Source: Tribonema minus (taxonomy: Eukaryota; Sar; Xanthophyceae; Tribonematales; Tribonemataceae). From it: a stretch of DNA of 64,000 nucleotides. Of the stretch, positions 13,403-36,171 are shown one piece after another (the first letter of the stretch is position 1; each line of letters opens with the position of its first letter). The notes under the pieces were generated by a model that worked only from the letters and a program-made list of their open reading frames with translations, was not told the DNA's origin and did not search any database. The translations under genes and the position numbers were made by a program. Where the stretch lies: contig JAFCMP010000526.1 in NCBI GenBank assembly GCA_017506865.1, positions 310,001-374,000 of the forward strand. The letters are read 5' to 3'.

Positions 13403-14617
13403 ATGGCTCCGCTGCAGCGACAGAAGTGCCAAGTGGAGGCTACCGGTAAGCCGATGGTCAATTGACGCGAGGCTCACTCACCAGCCTGTTGCGATTGTTT
13501 AGCCTTGGTAGAAGGCTGAGCAGCGACACAAAATTGTGTACAAGACGCTGGTGTTCCTCCGCAGTCTCTCGCTCTCTCTGCCCAGCCAGCCAATTGTTGC
13601 TTGAAAGCTGTGATACATCCCCACCTATCAGCTTGCATTGCTAAGCAGTCACTACTGGTTTGTTGCTCTGTAGCAGCTGACAAGTCTATTTGTGCTCGAG
13701 GGCCGAAGCCATCAAGTGATTTACTGATTTAACCTAGCTTGCTTTACTGAGTTACAGCAATTCACTAATTCACTCACTCTGGATGTAAACACCTCCCTGT
13801 TCTCACAGGCCCCATCATCTACCAGAACTTTGGCGGTGAGGAGCTCGACCACGGTATCACCCTGGCCACGTGCCCGAACCTCAAGCCCGACCTCAGCGAG
13901 CTGCCCCTGACCAAGCCCGGCACCGCAGGCGAGCGCCTCGCACGCAGCGCCCTCTTCAGGTCGCGCGTGGGCCCCCCCATCCACTACGTCCCCCTCTCGC
14001 GCAACAACGAGAACCACGGCACCGTCCTCTTCACGAGCAGCACGCTCAAGCCCGACCTAAGCGAGGTGCCGCTCACCAAGCCCGGCACCGACGGCGAGCG
14101 CCTCGGCCGCAGCGCGCTGTTCCGCTCGCGCGCGCGCCGCCCGCTGCGCGACGTCCCCGTCGACCTCGCCGAGCCCAACCGCGGCACCGTCCTCTGCACG
14201 TGCCCGCACCTCCAGCCCAACATGGCGTACTCGTACCGCACCAACGTCGCGGGGGGGCGCCCCACGGAGCGCCTCGGCGTGCGCGGCGGTTTCACGCCGG
14301 GCGTCGTCACCCGCGCCGGCGGCCCCGCGTGCGACGTGCCCGTGGCAGCGGCGCCCGTCGACCGCGGCACCGTGCTGTACACGAGCGCGGCGCTGCGGCC
14401 CGACGAGTCCCAGGAGCTGCGGCTCAAGCAGGGCACCAGCGACGAGCGGCAGGGGCGCGTGGGGTCCTTCGAGCACGGCGACGCTCATCTGCGCATGCCC
14501 ACCGCCGCAGAGGCGGCGCTCTGGAAGGAGGCGGGCCAGAAGGGCGGGCGCCGGTTCGCCCCCGGCCACTTCCTCGCGGGCACCACCGTCTTTGCGGGCT
14601 GCGTGCCCGCGTACTGA
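13403..14617 (+). CDS. Paralogue A: unrecognised protein of ~56-residue repeats
   Basis: Two exons: 13403-13445 (starting MAPLQRQKCQVEAT) and 13809-14617, joined in phase 1 across a 363 bp GT-AG intron, giving about 283 residues. Exon 2 holds four tandem repeats of about 56 residues. Their shared pattern is an Asn/Asp, x, G-T-V-L, x-T, then L-x-P, then G-T-x-x-E-R, a Gly and a Phe (for example NHGTVLFTSSTLKPDLSE and DRGTVLYTSAALRPDESQE). It ends in a WKEAGQKGGRRFAPGHFLAG segment. There is no signal peptide, membrane segment or catalytic motif that I recognise. The coding sequence is almost identical to inverted paralogue B, and its 3' half to paralogue C. The start is the first ATG, shared in position and phase by all three copies. 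Confidence 0.8.
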
Positions 14618-14643
14618 GCGCTGCTGCTGCTTTGTGCGGGGTA

Positions 14644-14665
14644 GGGGGGGGGGGGGGGGGGGGGG
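14644..14665 (+). repeat. Run of 22 G just after the stop of paralogue A
   Basis: An uninterrupted G homopolymer lies 27 bp past the stop codon, so it would be in the 3' UTR. Similar runs occur at 12311-12323, 34234-34253 and 60866-60888 (as C). Confidence 0.9.
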
Positions 14666-16085
14666 TAAGGGGGGCTGCGCCTGCGCCGACCGCCTTCTGT
14701 TCACGATACCCATACCTACCGCTGTTTGGGGGTGGCATGCGCCCGGCGCGCGCCGCATAGACGCCACAATGTTCAGCGCTCATGAGCGCAGTAGTTCGGA
14801 CCGTTTTCTGGCCCGCAAGCCCTCGATGTCTAATGTAGTATAAGGCTTGGCCAATTGCCGCATGGGGCAGTGGGACCCCTGATTTCAGGGGGGCCTGGAG
14901 GCAGCGGCGCATGCATGTTTGTGGTCTTGTGAGTTGTGTAGATAGCATCAGCTAACGACGTTGTGCATAGCTACAGCGGAGGCTTTGTACATCACGCAAG
15001 GCTGTCTGCGCCAGGGGCTACATCATCACATCACATGAGGAAATGGCATGGGTATTTCTGCGCGACCCCTTTTTCTTGTGGTGACTGCTACTTTTCAGCT
15101 GCCTGCTGCGCCATGTTCACACCCACTGCATTTGTAACATGTGGCATGCAGTCGTGTGCCTCCGCATTTCTTGGTGTAGCTTGCGCAACATGCACTGCTT
15201 GCAACGGCTGTGGTTGTCGATTCGTTTTGTTGAGCACTGCGGCTGCACGCCTGCGCTGCTCGCTATCTTTGAAGCCACCATTGGCTGCTGTCATGTGATG
15301 CTGCTGCATGTACATAGCAAGCGCAGGCGGTATATGATGTGTTGTCAGACTTTCTCCATCAGTGAGTGGAGCTGATGCAACTTCATGAACGTGAGTTCAT
15401 GGAGCTCATACTTGCAAATGCCAGCGTGTTGCCGAATCGATCACAAGGCCAAGGTACTTGGCATCAAATCGTTGATTGTGCCAACCCACATTATGCCCTG
15501 ATCCGCAACACAGCGTTGCCCGTACGCAGGCTTCAAACGCATATGCGTATACATACAAGCAAGGTCCTCGTCATTCAAGGGTGCGGGGGTGTGGGTCAAC
15601 AGAGGTGTCTGGCAAAGTAGTCATGAGTTGTACTTATGATCTTGTATTTATAGCAGCCCCAAGGTGGGCTTGATGCGTTGGATAAGATTGCAAAAAACTA
15701 AAATTGGGTGGGCTTAGAGCCCTGCGTTGCAGGCTTGTACTAGACTCATGGGGGGCAGACACAGCGGCACCCAGTCTGAGCCACACCTATCGTAGCCGAT
15801 GTCTCCATCTCTTGAGCGAAACTAGATCAACAAGGCATAGCCTCAAACTGCTCAATGCCCTACATCTGCAAACAGTTAGTGTTGCAGATTCTCCACGTCA
15901 CAGCGTCTGCAACAAGGCTGATACACGTACATGTTTCATTCGGAGTGAACAGTTGCACATTTGCACACAAGCGGTACTGGTTGCGAATACACATCTCGCC
16001 ATGACTGGAGGGACCGTGAGCTTGTCACATGCTCCAAGATGGCAATTTGCATGGCCTCTTGCAAAGTGTTGATGGAGTCCTTGAA

Positions 16086-16198
<113 letters not shown>

Positions 16199-16794
16199 AA
16201 TCAGTTGTGCTGATGCGTATCATATAAGCATGCCATATGATGGCTCTGCTTGCTTTAACTTCAACCTCGCTCTGATTGCTATTCTGATGTGAGTGCGTGA
16301 ACTCAGCTCATGCACATGTGGTCTCGTTGAGCAGAGATCCTGGCATCTTTCGAAATGAGACACCACTCTCTTTGCATTGGTGCCAAGCTATTTTGGCGCT
16401 TGTGTCTGATCACACGCTCATGACATTCTGCGAAATGGAGCGCTGCCCAGTGGCATTTTTTTTACCAGAGAATGGCCAACATTGATAAATTTGATACATG
16501 GCGCTCTGTCCACGACGCAGTGACCACCTGTGTCCTTGGCGAGTTTGGCCTGGCACTTGTTCCACAACAGGCAGTTAGTGCGCATCACCAGTGCACTGAT
16601 GCATGTGGACTCTGGTAGCAAGCTTGACGTCAACCATCTGGGCATTTTCAACCTGGGCATTTTCAACCTCAGCGACATTGTATGAAAAGTACAGTTGGCA
16701 CTGGCACGCACACGTTCGGCTCTGTCAGCAGCGCTCCACATGGCAGTGTTCTTTGTGTCATGACGCACATGGCAAACTGCAAAAGGGGAGTTGC

Positions 16795-16870
16795 CAGGGG
16801 GGGAGATGCTGTTCAGCAATGCATTTTAGAAGTAATGGTCGATGCGCATTGAGACACTTTCAAGGTTTTC
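16795..16870 (+). repeat. Dispersed repeat, related copy at 22325-22405
   Basis: The segment GGGGAG..., then AATGCATTTTAGAAGTAAT..., then GCGCATTGAGACACT resembles 22335-22400 (AATGCTGTTTAGGAAGTGAT..., GCGCATTTGAGACACT) in the same orientation, at roughly 80% by eye. It is a low-copy intergenic repeat of unknown nature. Confidence 0.5.
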
Positions 16871-18421
16871 ACAAGATACATGCGGATTCTACTGTAGTAG
16901 CAAGCTGGACATTCACCATCAGAGCCTTTTTGCGCCCCAAGCAAAAGAGTACACTCTTAGTGAGATACGCAAAGAGTGAAATGTCTCTCCTACGCCGAAG
17001 CTTCAGTAAGTATAGCCCGACTAGTGCAGTTTGTGGGGTAGCAAATTTCGACTGCAAAATCTGCTCACAGGTTGGCAAGTGCTGCATCAACGGCACACTG
17101 GTACAGCTGGCATCTACTTGTTGTGTTTTCAAACAAGAACTAACTTTGCACAAAGCATACATACATGCGCTCTCATAGTATGCCAGCTTGAATGTGCAGA
17201 AGGTGATTTAATTTGTGATTTAGTTTATCTCTCATCATATCATGTGTACGCATTGATGTGCTGTTTGAAGTGTGAATGATGAACTGCATATTCGGCAACT
17301 ATAGCGCTCCATGTTCCACCGCGGCTACCGTCCATGCATTGTAAGTACGCAGCAGGTCGCAGATGCCTCAATGAAAGCATGTTTTATTGGAGAGCAACTC
17401 AAGAAAAGCCCAGACATCCTGTTGCACAATCAGGGCTAGTCGCCGCGCCGCATGTATGCAACATTAGGCAGCAAGCTTTCAAAGCCCCGGACATGATTGA
17501 CCCAAAGTACTTCATTCCAACTTCCTCCAAGATGCAACACTGGTGCAACGCACGCACATGAGTGCGTAGCAGTGGTTCATAATGAGCCACCGCAAGTGCC
17601 ACATATGCGGTTCGCCGGCCGCAACAGTCAAATGCCCCTCGCATTGCGATAGCCGTCGCCTTTGCCACCGAACATGCTGATGTGAAGCATCGAGGCTCAA
17701 CAGCTGCCTGCAACACGCCTCAGAAATTTTGCACGTCACCATGCGACAACAAGATGGGACGATGAGTCGAAAAGCATACAGCCGTACATACTGTGTGCAG
17801 CAACATGCAGGCACTGATGGCGACGCCGGAGTGAGCAACATGCGCTGTTACTGGCAGCATGCACCGCAGCAACAACCTCTCGAAGTGTGTCGTGATGCAC
17901 GTCAGACCAAACATAGAGACAACAAGGGAGTGAGCATCGTTGCATGTTGGGCAGCAAACACCACAGAGAAGTGCCCTCTTGCACGGTGTGCGCGAAAGAC
18001 AACAGGAACAAAAACCAGATGGCGACACCAAAGTACTTGCAGTGAAAACCGTCTTCATTTCCCCCTGAGATGTGATGATGTAGCCCCTGGTGCAGAAAGC
18101 TTTGTGACATACAACGACGAAGCTCCTGCGTTGAGCCATGCACAACCGACCGATACCTCTGTACAGAATCCACACGAACACACACGCTACGGACATGTAA
18201 CTGCTGCCTCCAGGGCCCCCCATGCGTTAGGGGGCCCACTGCCTTGCGCGGCGAAGGGCGGGACTGGTACCTCTAACACATCAAGAGGCGCAAACGGGAC
18301 ATTACGCTACAACTACTGCCGCGCTCGCGGGCGCTGAACACCGTTATGTCTATGCGCCGCCGCTAGCCGTCATCTACATGCTGAGGGCGGTTACGTATGC
18401 GGAAAAGCAGCAGATCAGCGC

Positions 18422-19601
18422 TCAGTACGCGGGCACGCAGCCCGCAAAGACGGTGGTGCCCGCGAGGAAGTGGCCGGGGGCGAACCGGCGCCCGCCCTTC
18501 TGGCCCGCCTCCTTCCAGAGCGCCGCCTCTGCGGCGGTGGGCATGCGCAGATGAGCGTCGCCGTGCTCGAAGGACCCCACGCGCCCCTGCCGCTCGTCGC
18601 TGGTGCCCTGCTTGAGCCGCAGCTCCTGGGACTCGTCGGGCCGCAGCGCCGCGCTCGTGTACAGCACGGTGCCGCGGTTGACGGGCGCCGCTGCCACGGG
18701 CACGTCGCACGCGGGGCCGCCGGCGCGGGTGACGACGCCCGGCGTGAAACCGCCGCGCACGCCGAGGCGCTCCGTGGAGCGCCCCCCCGCGACGTTGGTG
18801 CGGTACGAGTACGCCATGTTGGGCTGGAGGTGCGGGCACGTGCAGAGGACGGTGCCGCGGTTGGGCTCGGCGAGGTCGACGGGGACGTCGCGCAGCGGGC
18901 GGCGCGCGCGCGAGCGGAACAGCGCGCTGCGGCCGAGGCGCTCGCCGTCGGTGCCGGGCTTGGTGAGCGGCACCTCGCTCAGGTCGGGCTTGAGCGTGCT
19001 GCTCGTGAAGAGGACGGTGCCGTGGTTCTCGTTGTTGCGCGAGAGGGGGACGTAGTGGATGGGGGGGCCCACGCGCGACCTGAAGAGGGCGCTGCGTGCG
19101 AGGCGCTCGCCTGCGGTGCCGGGCTTGGTCAGGGGCAGCTCGCTGAGGTCGGGCTTGAGGTTCGGGCACGTGGCAAGGGTGATGCCGTGGTCGAGCTCCT
19201 CACCAGTGTAGTTCTGGTAGATGATGGGGCCTGTGATACCAGGGAAGTGGATAGATTCAAAGTAAGTGAACTGTGCAAAGACTCGATGATCGTTGTCGCC
19301 AAAGTAGCAAGCAAGCTGCATTTGCTGGCAAAGAAGCAGACTCCGGCTGGCAGACGAGGTATGTTACAGGCTCAAGCAACAACTGACAAGCCGGAGACAA
19401 CGAGAAACAGCTCCGGAGGAAACCATGCTTTCCGTAAAGCGTGTAAAGCGTGTCGCTGCTAAACATTGAACTCGTCATGCGACACATCATGGCTCCTATA
19501 GAAAACCGCAACCGTAATACGCTAGTAGTGGGGACTAAGGCATCGACTGACTGCTTACCGGTGACCTCCATTTGGCACTTCTGTCGCTGCAGCGGAGCCA
19601 T
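18422..19601 (-). CDS. Paralogue B: inverted near-identical copy of A
   Basis: Exon 1 is 19601-19559 and exon 2 is 19230-18422, the same lengths and phase as paralogue A, ending at the equivalent TGA. Exon 2 differs from A by only a handful of substitutions (for example FG to YT early on, a Pro to Ser in repeat 3, and an Asp to Asn at the start of repeat 4), so DNA identity is about 99%. In contrast, the intron cannot be aligned with that of A, and the upstream region is only roughly three-quarters identical. Past the stop the similarity ceases within ~12 bp. It carries the same four ~56-residue repeats of unknown function. It is transcribed toward A and away from C. Confidence 0.8.
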
Positions 19602-20280
19602 GGTGTGTGCTGGGTGTTGCTTGTCTCTTGGCCTGATGGGTGTGCAGTCTTTGTCGTGTATCACAGGTCTTGTCTCTTGTTCGTAGCTTGCTTGCTTGCT
19701 TGCTTGCGGTAGTAGAGGAAGTGATTCGACTGGTGCTCGTGGAGTTACTGCTTGTGTTTTTGCACCGCTGCACCAGCATGGCTAGGCTGGTGCAACTACA
19801 ACTTGGGGCAGCGGTTGGAACATTCCTCACGATTCTCCGCGGAACTTGCGACTTTTTATTGTAGCTCCAGCTGATAGTTTCGATGTCTTACTAGCTGCTT
19901 GCACCTGCTAGTTTCGATGTGTGCTTGTCTTATACGCTGCGGGTGCCGCAGTCATGATGGCAGCTGTGGTCTGCGCTTGGCATGCATGCCCGCCCGATCG
20001 ACGCTTTTGCACTTTCGGGAAACCCTCGGGAACCGGTCGTTCTTTGAAAGTTGAACTTGAACCTGTAATTGTGCACTTGCGCAACGGCAATTTGCCTTGC
20101 GACTGGTAGTACCGTGCAGTTGCAAGGCTTTGTCCGCTGCGCGAACACGGTGTGGGTGCCTAGATTCACTCACTCTTCTACCTGACACCCGACAAGTTCA
20201 CCTGCAGCACGTATCAAGCAACACGACCGGATAGAACAAGCAGCCTGATAAAGAACACACACAGCTACCGACAGACCATC
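19602..20280. promoter_or_regulatory. Shared 5' region between divergent paralogues B and C
   Basis: A 679 bp interval separates the start codons of B (-) and C (+). The B side contains an inverted repeat, GCACCAGC/GCTGGTGC with an 8-base loop (about 19773-19796), and an A/C-rich leader (on -) that is shared with the region upstream of A. I see no separate gene in it. Confidence 0.45.
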
Positions 20281-21395
20281 ATGGCACCTCTTGAGCAACG
20301 AGCATCCCTCTGCGCGCCCTGCGAGACCGGCATCCACACGGGTGAGTGACCTAGGGTCATACATAGTCTACAACTTCAACCGGCACGCACCTCTGGTAGA
20401 GCTCCTCGTGTCAGACTTGCAATCATCGCACTACAATCCTCAGCATCATGTCTGTGCTTTTGTCAAGGTACCTTGACGCTTTGAACACGCTTTTTACAGA
20501 TGCCTGTGCAAGGGTTTGTGGTGCAGTGCAACAGGGCATGTAGTAGCTCATGACGGCTGACACTTTGCTGCACACTCATCTCGCAGTGGAATCCACTTCA
20601 AGTACTTACCCGCCATCTCCTCACAATCCCTCCCTCCTCTCAGGCTCCATGTACAAGGACCTCGACGGCCACACCAAGCCCGGCCACCCCCTCGAGCGCG
20701 AGGGCTACAGCGCCTGGGCCCACGGCGTAACCGTCTTCGCAGGCGGCGTCCCCCACGACGTCCCCGTCCCGCACGACCAGGCCAACCACGGCACTGTCCT
20801 CTACACCAGCGCGACACTCGCGCCCGACATGCGCGGCGAGCTGCGCCTCAAGACGGGCGCCGTGGATGAGCGCCAGGGTGTCAGCGGCGCGCAGCCGCAC
20901 TGGATCCGCCCCGCGCACGACGCCGTCGCGCCGGAGCTCAATCACGGCACCGTGCTCGCGACGTTCCCGCACCTCCAGCCCAACATGGCGTACTCGTACC
21001 GCACCAACATCGCGGGCGGGCGCCCCACGGAGCGACTCGGCGTGCGCGGCGGTTTCACGCCGGGCGTCGTTATCTGCGCGGGCGGCGCGGCGCGCGATGT
21101 GCCGATCGCCGCGGAGCGTCACCACGGCACCGTGCTGTACACGAGCGCGGCGCTGCGGCCTGACGCGTCGCAGGAGCCGCGGCTCAAGCAGGGCACGTGC
21201 TACGAGCGGCAGGGGCGCGTGGGGTCCTTCGAGCACGGCGACGCTCATCTGCGCATGCCGAGCGCCGCGGACGCCGCGCTGTGGAAGGAGGCGGGCCAGA
21301 AGGGCGGGCGGCGGTTCGCGGAGGGGCACTACCTCGCGGGCACTACTATCTTTGCGGGGACCGTGCCGGGGGCGACCCCTTGCTGCGCGCACTGA
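20281..21395 (+). CDS. Paralogue C: diverged member of the ~56-residue repeat family
   Basis: Exon 1 is 20281-20341 and exon 2 is 20644-21395, joined in phase 1 like A and B, giving 271 residues. The first exon (MAPLEQRASLCAPC...) and the N-terminal repeats differ from A/B. From about 20960 to 21330 the DNA is nearly identical to A, over repeats 3 and 4 with HLQPNMAYSYRTN, RLGVRGGFTPGVV and GRVGSFEHGDAHLRMP. The C-terminus is different, ending in GATPCCAH encoded by a sequence that is itself tandemly duplicated beyond the stop. The function is unknown. Confidence 0.78.
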
Positions 21396-21535
21396 GCGGT
21401 GTGGCGCATGGGGGGAAGGGGGGGGTTGGGGGGCCGGGGGCGACCCCTTGCTGCGCGCACTGAGCGGTGTGGCGCATGGGGGGAGGGGGGGGGTTGGGGG
21501 GCCGGGGGGAGGGGGGGTTGGGGGGCCGCTCTTAG
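21372..21535 (+). repeat. 69 bp tandem duplication spanning the stop codon of C
   Basis: GGCGACCCCTTGCTGCGCGCACTGAG and the following G-rich stretch occur twice with a 69 bp period (first near 21372, second near 21441). Part of the G-rich stretch then recurs further. The period is a multiple of three and the unit contains the TGA stop. Confidence 0.88.
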
Positions 21536-22845
21536 GGGGGTAGGCCTTCACTGTCAGTATATGTGCCACACACGTGCGCGCACTGCGCTTAAAAGGGGCT
21601 TGCGTCAGGCGGGCGGGCAATACCGGGGGCCTCAGCTTCTGGCGCAATTTCAAGTTGCGGTTTAGGTGCATCACACAGCTCAGTTTGGGAGACACGGGAC
21701 GGCATCGGGATAGCCTTTGGGAGCACCATGCTTAGAGACACCAGTAGATTGCGTCAACGTTGAATGTCTTGTTAGATTGGGGCTCAGCTTGTGTGTGCGG
21801 GCACGCAGCCAATGCTGCTGTGACTGCCGCAATCTTGGAATACAGATTAGATCATCTGTGAAGACGGTAAATTTGTTTGTGCCCTTTCCTGTTTTGTGTG
21901 ATTGCATTCAAAGCTCAAAGCACATGCATGCATGAGAATGCTGGTGTCAACACTAGTTCGACGGTTGACTGCATGAGAAAGCCCGCATCAGAAAAGCTTG
22001 GCATTTGACTTGCAATGATGTCAGTGCATATCCAGACATACGTTCAAAGACAAAGCACGTGCATGCATGAGAATGCTGTTTTCACGGAAGTTTGACGGTT
22101 GACTGTATGAGAATGCTGGCATCAGAGAAGTTTGGCGGTTGACTCGTGGTGAAGCCTGTGCAGATCCAGACCAAACGCACCTTTGCACAATGATGCGTCA
22201 TCTGCATGCAACATGTTTGTACAAAAGAGTTGCATCTAATTCCATACGCGCCAAGTTGAACACACATGGCTGGTATTTTGGCAGTTGTGAAGTGGCCAAG
22301 GAGTATACACAATGAGTGCAAGGCACAGGCATGGGGAGGGAGGTGCCATTTGGTAATGCTGTTTAGGAAGTGATCGTCAAAGCGCATTTGAGACACTGAT
22401 CAGTTGTCACTAGATGCTGCGTACATGAACTTGAAACTCTAGAGCTTCATTGGCCATTGGTCAAAAAGTGGGAGGAGCTGCTAAATAATAAACATGTACA
22501 CCTAAAGCAATTCTGGACGATGATGACCACATTGCAGGTGTTTGAAGTGTCAGGTGATGTGATGTGTGTTGAAAGTGTCAGGTGATGTATAGAGTAAATA
22601 TTGTCCACAACATCATCACGCCCTCCCCCCCCACCACCCAGGTCAGTGCAGACGCACATATTCAGAGTGCAATGAGCACGCAGTAATATGCGCAGATTTC
22701 GTTCAACAGCAAACAGCACACGCAAGCGGATGCTCAGGGCTCTGCATTTGGCAAGTGGAGCTGACGTTCGCACGATATTAAACAGGCAGCGTGAGGCACA
22801 AAAAATGCCGCATTTGGGTCAACAGGAGCCCCTTCTACAATTCAT
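21536..22845. other. Gene-less; tandem and dispersed repeats
   Basis: No coding sequence is apparent. Around 21920-22160 there are degenerate tandem units (~136 bp; GCATGCATGAGAATGCT and GACGGTTGACTG.ATGAGAA recur). At 22325-22405 there is a relative of the 16795 repeat, and near 22545-22590 a short doubled AGTGTCAGGTGATGT. Confidence 0.6.
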
Positions 22846-23437
22846 AGAGTACAATCGCAGTCCAAAGTGTGCCTGCATGATGTCCTTTGCATTGCGATTG
22901 AGCACTGGGCACATCCTCTGAGTCCAGCATCGTATTCAGTACCGCAACGCCGCAGAGGCTAGGCAACCACGACTTTCGAGGCTGGCAAGTGCTGTAGGTG
23001 CGATTGTGATGGGCCGAATATGTAACTGCCTGCCACGGGCACTTGCTCACTCCACTGACGCCGTAAGCGCTGGGTGCTACATGCAGGCAGCACACAGGAT
23101 TGAATACCATTGTCGTCCGCGCCGGCTGTGCGCATTGCGCCGCCGCAAAGGGGCAAGCCAGGTTACGTGCGACGCTCTAGTGTGTTGGCGAAATGCAGTC
23201 AGAGCGGGTGTATCAGCTGCCACTGTGCTCATCAAGCACAGCGGCGCATGGCATCAGGGCGGAGAGTACGTGTAACACTACGTTCGAACGCGCGCTGCTG
23301 CCGCCACTGCTGCTGCCGCTACCAGGACTCAGCGTCACCGAGGGCAGCCAAAGCAGCGCAGTGGTTGTCGTGGTATCCTCTCAGCTATCGACTGACGTTA
23401 GTACTGGAAAGTGTTGACGCCACCGCTAAATGTGCGA

Positions 23438-35402
<11,965 letters not shown>

Positions 35403-36171
35403 CGTGAGACAACGAGCTAGTGTAGGTGCCAGCCTATACTGAACCAGCGTCGGCTCCTAGCACCAGCGTACTGGATGAACCAGAAGTGGTGCAGCAACCT
35501 TCGTAAGTGCTGTACAGAGGGGTGGGGAACGACAAAGCCAGTTTCCTGCACACGCAGAGAGCCTGGCCATGCAGCCTGGCACCCAGGGGGTGTAGAAACC
35601 TGCTTTTGCCTGCGTAAAACGGAAACTGAAAACAGCTGCTCTTCCCTTTCCAAGACAGCCACGAAGTCACCGTTTTGACGAGGCAGCAGTGCCCAATCAA
35701 ATCGCCATTCAACTATCAAAGCCCAGTGCAGCTCAGCTGTGCCTGCTCTGCACGAAAAACTTTTAAGAGAGTTGAACTTCACCTGGAAGAACTTCAAACA
35801 CTGAAGTTTGGGCAGACACAGCAATCGTGCGGTGGCACAATCGCTTAGCTTTGGGATTTACTGGCGGCTTGATGCGTCGCTGCAGAGCTCTCCTTTCGCG
35901 CCATTGAGGCCTTGAGGCCAATATTTTTGAGGGTGCTAGAAACAGGGCGGCAGCTGTTTTACATCGTCTCGGAGTGAGGCCTTGTTGCGTTGCGGCGTAG
36001 CAGGCCACGACAACAGTCATTCTGCGTGTGCAGAAGCTGGCTTCGTTGCTCCCCAACCCTCTCCACAGGCACGTGATAGAGTGCATTTTGGTTCACCCGT
36101 ACGCTGGTGCAGGAGCCGACGCTGGTTTCCAGTATAGGCTGGCACCTTACACTAGCTCTTGTTGCCTCACG
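35403..36171. promoter_or_regulatory. Palindrome centre: bidirectional promoter of genes D and E
   Basis: The two start codons (35402 on - and 36172 on +) face away from each other across 769 bp. The first ~80 bp upstream of both ATGs are mirror images (GACGCTGGTT...CAGTATAGGCTGGCACCT...ACTAGCTC). A further mirrored block with TGCGTGTGCAG and GTTCCCCACCCCTCT-like sequence lies at 35516-35569 and 36021-36070. Only ~450 bp (35570-36020) is unpaired. No ORF in it looks real. Confidence 0.7.

Noticed and set aside
17729..18337. 202-codon open frame between paralogues A and B
   Set aside because: No domain, no GC3 bias like neighbouring genes, and overlapping open frames of similar size on the other strand.
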